Source: CAZOOW01 sp964581535
GTDB lineage: Bacteria; Patescibacteriota; Saccharimonadia; Saccharimonadales; Saccharimonadaceae
Assembly (NCBI GenBank): GCA_964581535.1
Contig: CAZOOW010000008.1
Span: 1 to 15,520 of the forward strand
Direction of reading: 5' to 3'
DNA: 15,520 nt
The position numbers and the translations under genes are program-made. The notes under the pieces were generated by a model that did not search any database, was not told where the DNA came from, and worked only from the letters and a program-made list of their open reading frames with translations. Below are positions 14,313-15,520 of the stretch, piece by piece (within the stretch, counting starts at the first letter, position 1; the number at the start of each line of letters is the position of its first letter).

Positions 14313-14333
14313 CCCCGATGGCCGGGGATCCCC
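14313..14333. promoter_or_regulatory. Two mutually exclusive small hairpins before the replication genes
   Basis: CCCCG (14313-14317) pairs with CGGGG (14323-14327) over a 5-base loop, while GGGG (14324-14327) can also pair with CCCC (14330-14333) inside the palindrome GGGGATCCCC. Both use the same G run, so only one can form. They lie in the 51-base spacer before the candidate terminal-protein gene. A translation switch is conceivable; GC-rich chance pairing is the simpler view. Confidence 0.35.
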
Positions 14334-14339
14334 ATTGTC

Positions 14340-14681
14340 TCACGCAGGGGCCGACCGGGCAAGGTGCCCCCTCCAGTCGGCGAGCTTCACGCCCCGCATG
14401 GGCTCCACGTTGCGAAAGAACCTGATGTATTCATCTTCCGTCATGGTTTCCAGGGCGTGACGGGCGTGGCTGCGGAGCCGGCAATAGTCCGATTTCAGGG
14501 AGCCGGACTCCATGACGATCACGTAACGGCCTTGCGCAACCTGACCGGCGGCGATGCGGGCGATTTCACCGGGAACGTTGTCCAGTACGGTGTACTTGCG
14601 AGCCTGATGATCCAGGCGGCAGGGCTTGCCGTTGCGCACCAGAAAGCTGATGATATCGAAATCGCGGATCACGGTACTCAT
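14340..14681 (-). CDS. Small early protein, unknown
   Basis: 113 residues from ATG at 14681, overlapping the preceding stop as ATGA. It starts MSTVIRDFDIISFLVRNGKP. Residues 1-65 look beta-rich (KYTVLDNVPGEIARIAAGQV, GRYVIVMESGSL), and residues 66-100 helical (CRLRSHARHALETMTEDEYI, FFRNVEPM). There is no membrane helix or Cys pair. It sits in a tight run of small genes after the repressor, just before the replication genes, so an early regulatory or host-takeover role is possible. I do not recognise it. Confidence 0.6.
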   Translation of the reverse strand: MSTVIRDFDIISFLVRNGKPCRLDHQARKYTVLDNVPGEIARIAAGQVAQGRYVIVMESGSLKSDYCRLRSHARHALETMTEDEYIRFFRNVEPMRGVKLADWRGHLARSAPA

Positions 14682-15019
14682 GACGCATCCCCGACGATGC
14701 CGTCTTTCAGAATCACCCCGCTATCGAAAACGACATACTTCCCGACTTCGACAACCTTGCCCCGACACTCATTGCGGGCGATGTGGTGCGCGCAACGCAT
14801 GGCGTTGTATTGGTGATTCCAGTGATACGCATCCGTCGCCTTCTCCACGAGCGCATGCAGGGCGTTGCCGCCGCCGATTTCACGGCCTTCGCTGTCACGG
14901 ATCGGGAAGTAGCCGGGGCCGAGAAAATGATTGTCGATTCGGATGACAATCACTTCTTTGTAGCCCTTCGGCGCGGAAGTCGCAAATTGGGCGGGCGCGA
15001 TTTTGTGGGGGTTGGTCAT
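14678..15019 (-). CDS. Small early protein, unknown
   Basis: 113 residues. The frame is open to 15136, but ATG at 15019 has CCGGAG just upstream, overlapping the previous stop region, and the extra N-terminal part would be an unlikely Arg-rich shadow. It starts MTNPHKIAPAQFATSAPKGY. The core has strands (KEVIVIRIDNHFLGPGYFPI), a helix with several His (ALVEKATDAYHWNHQYNAMR, CAHHIARNEC) and a C-terminal beta hairpin (KVVEVGKYVVFDSGVILKDG). Cys and His in the middle could bind a metal, but no known motif is formed. It is translated in coupling with the next gene (ATGA overlap). Function unknown. Confidence 0.6.
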   Translation of the reverse strand: MTNPHKIAPAQFATSAPKGYKEVIVIRIDNHFLGPGYFPIRDSEGREIGGGNALHALVEKATDAYHWNHQYNAMRCAHHIARNECRGKVVEVGKYVVFDSGVILKDGIVGDAS

Positions 15020-15021
15020 GT

Positions 15022-15177
15022 TTACTCCGGGAAAAAGTTGATGACGAGTAGCGCGGCGCCGGCAATGGCGACGGGCACGGCGTTGCCGATATCGCCAACG
15101 GATGCCATGTAATAGGCGGCGCCGAAGGCGAAGCACGCGCAGAAGATGCGCGCGGCGAGTTCGATTATTTGTTTCAT
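15022..15177 (-). CDS. 51-residue two-helix membrane peptide
   Basis: ATG at 15177 follows the repressor stop by one base, with GAGGG as ribosome site. The peptide (MKQIIELAARIFCACFAFGA and on) has two hydrophobic helices, about residues 6-25 and 32-48, joined by SVGDIGN, and ends FFPE. An upstream in-frame ATG at 15246 lies inside the repressor gene and is rejected. Its size and layout fit a holin-like, superinfection or immunity membrane peptide, but its position in an early operon rather than a lysis cassette gives no firm function. Confidence 0.6.
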   Translation of the reverse strand: MKQIIELAARIFCACFAFGAAYYMASVGDIGNAVPVAIAGAALLVINFFPE

Positions 15178-15178
15178 G

Positions 15179-15433
15179 TCAGACGCCCTCAGTGAAAAAC
15201 GAAACCTTGACTTTGTAGAGTTCCGCGAAATGTCCAAGATGGTCACTTGAAACGGTGGCGGCGCCGGATTCGATACGGCTGATTTGACCTTGAGTCAGAC
15301 TCATGAGGGTTGCGGCGTCGCCCTGGTTGATGCCGGCTTGCTCGCGGGCGGCGCGGATGCGCATGGCGATGTGTACGCGCGTGACGGCGGCGCGTTGGGT
15401 CAGGGCGAGGGTGGAGGGGAGTTTTTTCGTCAT
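15179..15433 (-). CDS. XRE/Cro-CI family HTH transcriptional regulator
   Basis: 84 residues from ATG at 15433, overlapping the stop of the preceding fragment as ATGA. Residues 20-75 match the XRE helix-turn-helix pattern: MRIRAAREQAGINQGDAATL followed by MSLTQGQISRIESGAATVSS, then LGHFAELYKVKVSFF. Helices 2 and 3 (NQGDAATLMSLTQGQISRIE) carry the usual Gln, Ala, Ser and Glu positions. It is a single-domain repressor, without a peptidase or dimerisation domain, probably controlling early or late promoters of the phage. No ribosome site is seen, so it depends on coupling to the gene upstream. Confidence 0.85.
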   Translation of the reverse strand: MTKKLPSTLALTQRAAVTRVHIAMRIRAAREQAGINQGDAATLMSLTQGQISRIESGAATVSSDHLGHFAELYKVKVSFFTEGV

Positions 15434-15520
15434 GACTTATCAGGTACTGATGGGGGAGGTACTGACACGCCATAGGCGACTGCCGCGTTGACGAGTTCCA
15501 GATGGTTACGGCACGCGGCG
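15430..15520 (-). CDS. 3' end of a gene entering from the right edge
   Basis: From the window edge a frame with 29 residues (AACRNHLELVNAAVAYGVSV, then PPPSVPDKS) runs to a TGA that overlaps the repressor start as ATGA, the commonest junction in this genome. The frame in phase with position 15519 is the one that also continues the open frame at the left edge if the window is circular. The fragment is Ala/Val-rich with a Pro-rich tail; no function can be read from it. Confidence 0.55.
   Translation of the reverse strand, partial: AACRNHLELVNAAVAYGVSVPPPSVPDKS

Noticed and set aside
1..15520. Inverted terminal repeats at the window ends
   Set aside because: The first bases (CTCGCATTGTCC) and the reverse complement of the last bases (CGCCGCGTGCCG) do not match, so these are not the ends of a linear protein-primed genome.
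1..15520. tRNA genes, CRISPR arrays and insertion sequences
   Set aside because: No cloverleaf with the conserved TTCGA arm, no regularly spaced repeats and no transposase or flanking inverted repeats were seen.

Overview
The window looks like most or all of the genome of a small, probably membrane-containing phage (tectivirus/corticovirus-like, PRD1-adenovirus lineage in the broad sense) of a high-GC bacterium, known from a draft or metagenomic scaffold. The grounds are: every supported gene is on the minus strand, most are packed with overlaps of a few bases, and one gene is a family B DNA polymerase of the small, protein-primed type. A candidate terminal protein lies just before it, and there is a capsid-like protein, an Arg-rich core-like protein and a row of proteins with C-terminal membrane anchors. 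No tail, portal or terminase genes are visible. The host cannot be fixed from the sequence. Two runs of exactly 100 N (1973-2072 and 8607-8706) are scaffold gaps, and each interrupts genes.

Layout in the direction of transcription (right to left). 15520-14340 is an early module: the tail of a gene entering from the right edge, an XRE-type repressor, a 51-residue two-helix membrane peptide and two 113-residue proteins of unknown function. 14288-11519 is the replication core: a 297-residue candidate terminal protein overlapping the DNA polymerase. 11501-10849 holds a sigma70-like promoter, a strong stem-loop at the likely 5' end of its transcript, and a 185-residue protein that may bind ssDNA. 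10848-10713 is the longest spacer, with three stem-loops, one resembling a terminator. 10712-3992 is a long virion/assembly operon: a 459-residue protein, a transglutaminase-like protein, a gene broken by the second gap, four proteins ending in a membrane helix (three of them with an Arg-rich tail), a basic coiled-coil protein and a conserved small protein. A promoter with a perfect TTGACA box then precedes the Arg-rich protein and the capsid candidate (3935-2335). 2233-1 carries virion surface genes: a gap-truncated protein, a beta-rich protein, a spike/fibre-like protein and a gene running off the left edge. No stretch over 300 bases lacks a gene.

The two edge fragments join in frame if position 1 is connected to position 15520. 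They would form one gene of 136 residues whose stop overlaps the repressor start by 4 bases, so the window may be a complete circular contig of about 15.5 kb with every gene in one direction. If so, two things stand out: no packaging ATPase is visible, and a protein-primed type polymerase sits on a circle with no inverted terminal repeats. Function names for the capsid, terminal and ssDNA-binding proteins come from general resemblance, gene order and composition, not from a database search.
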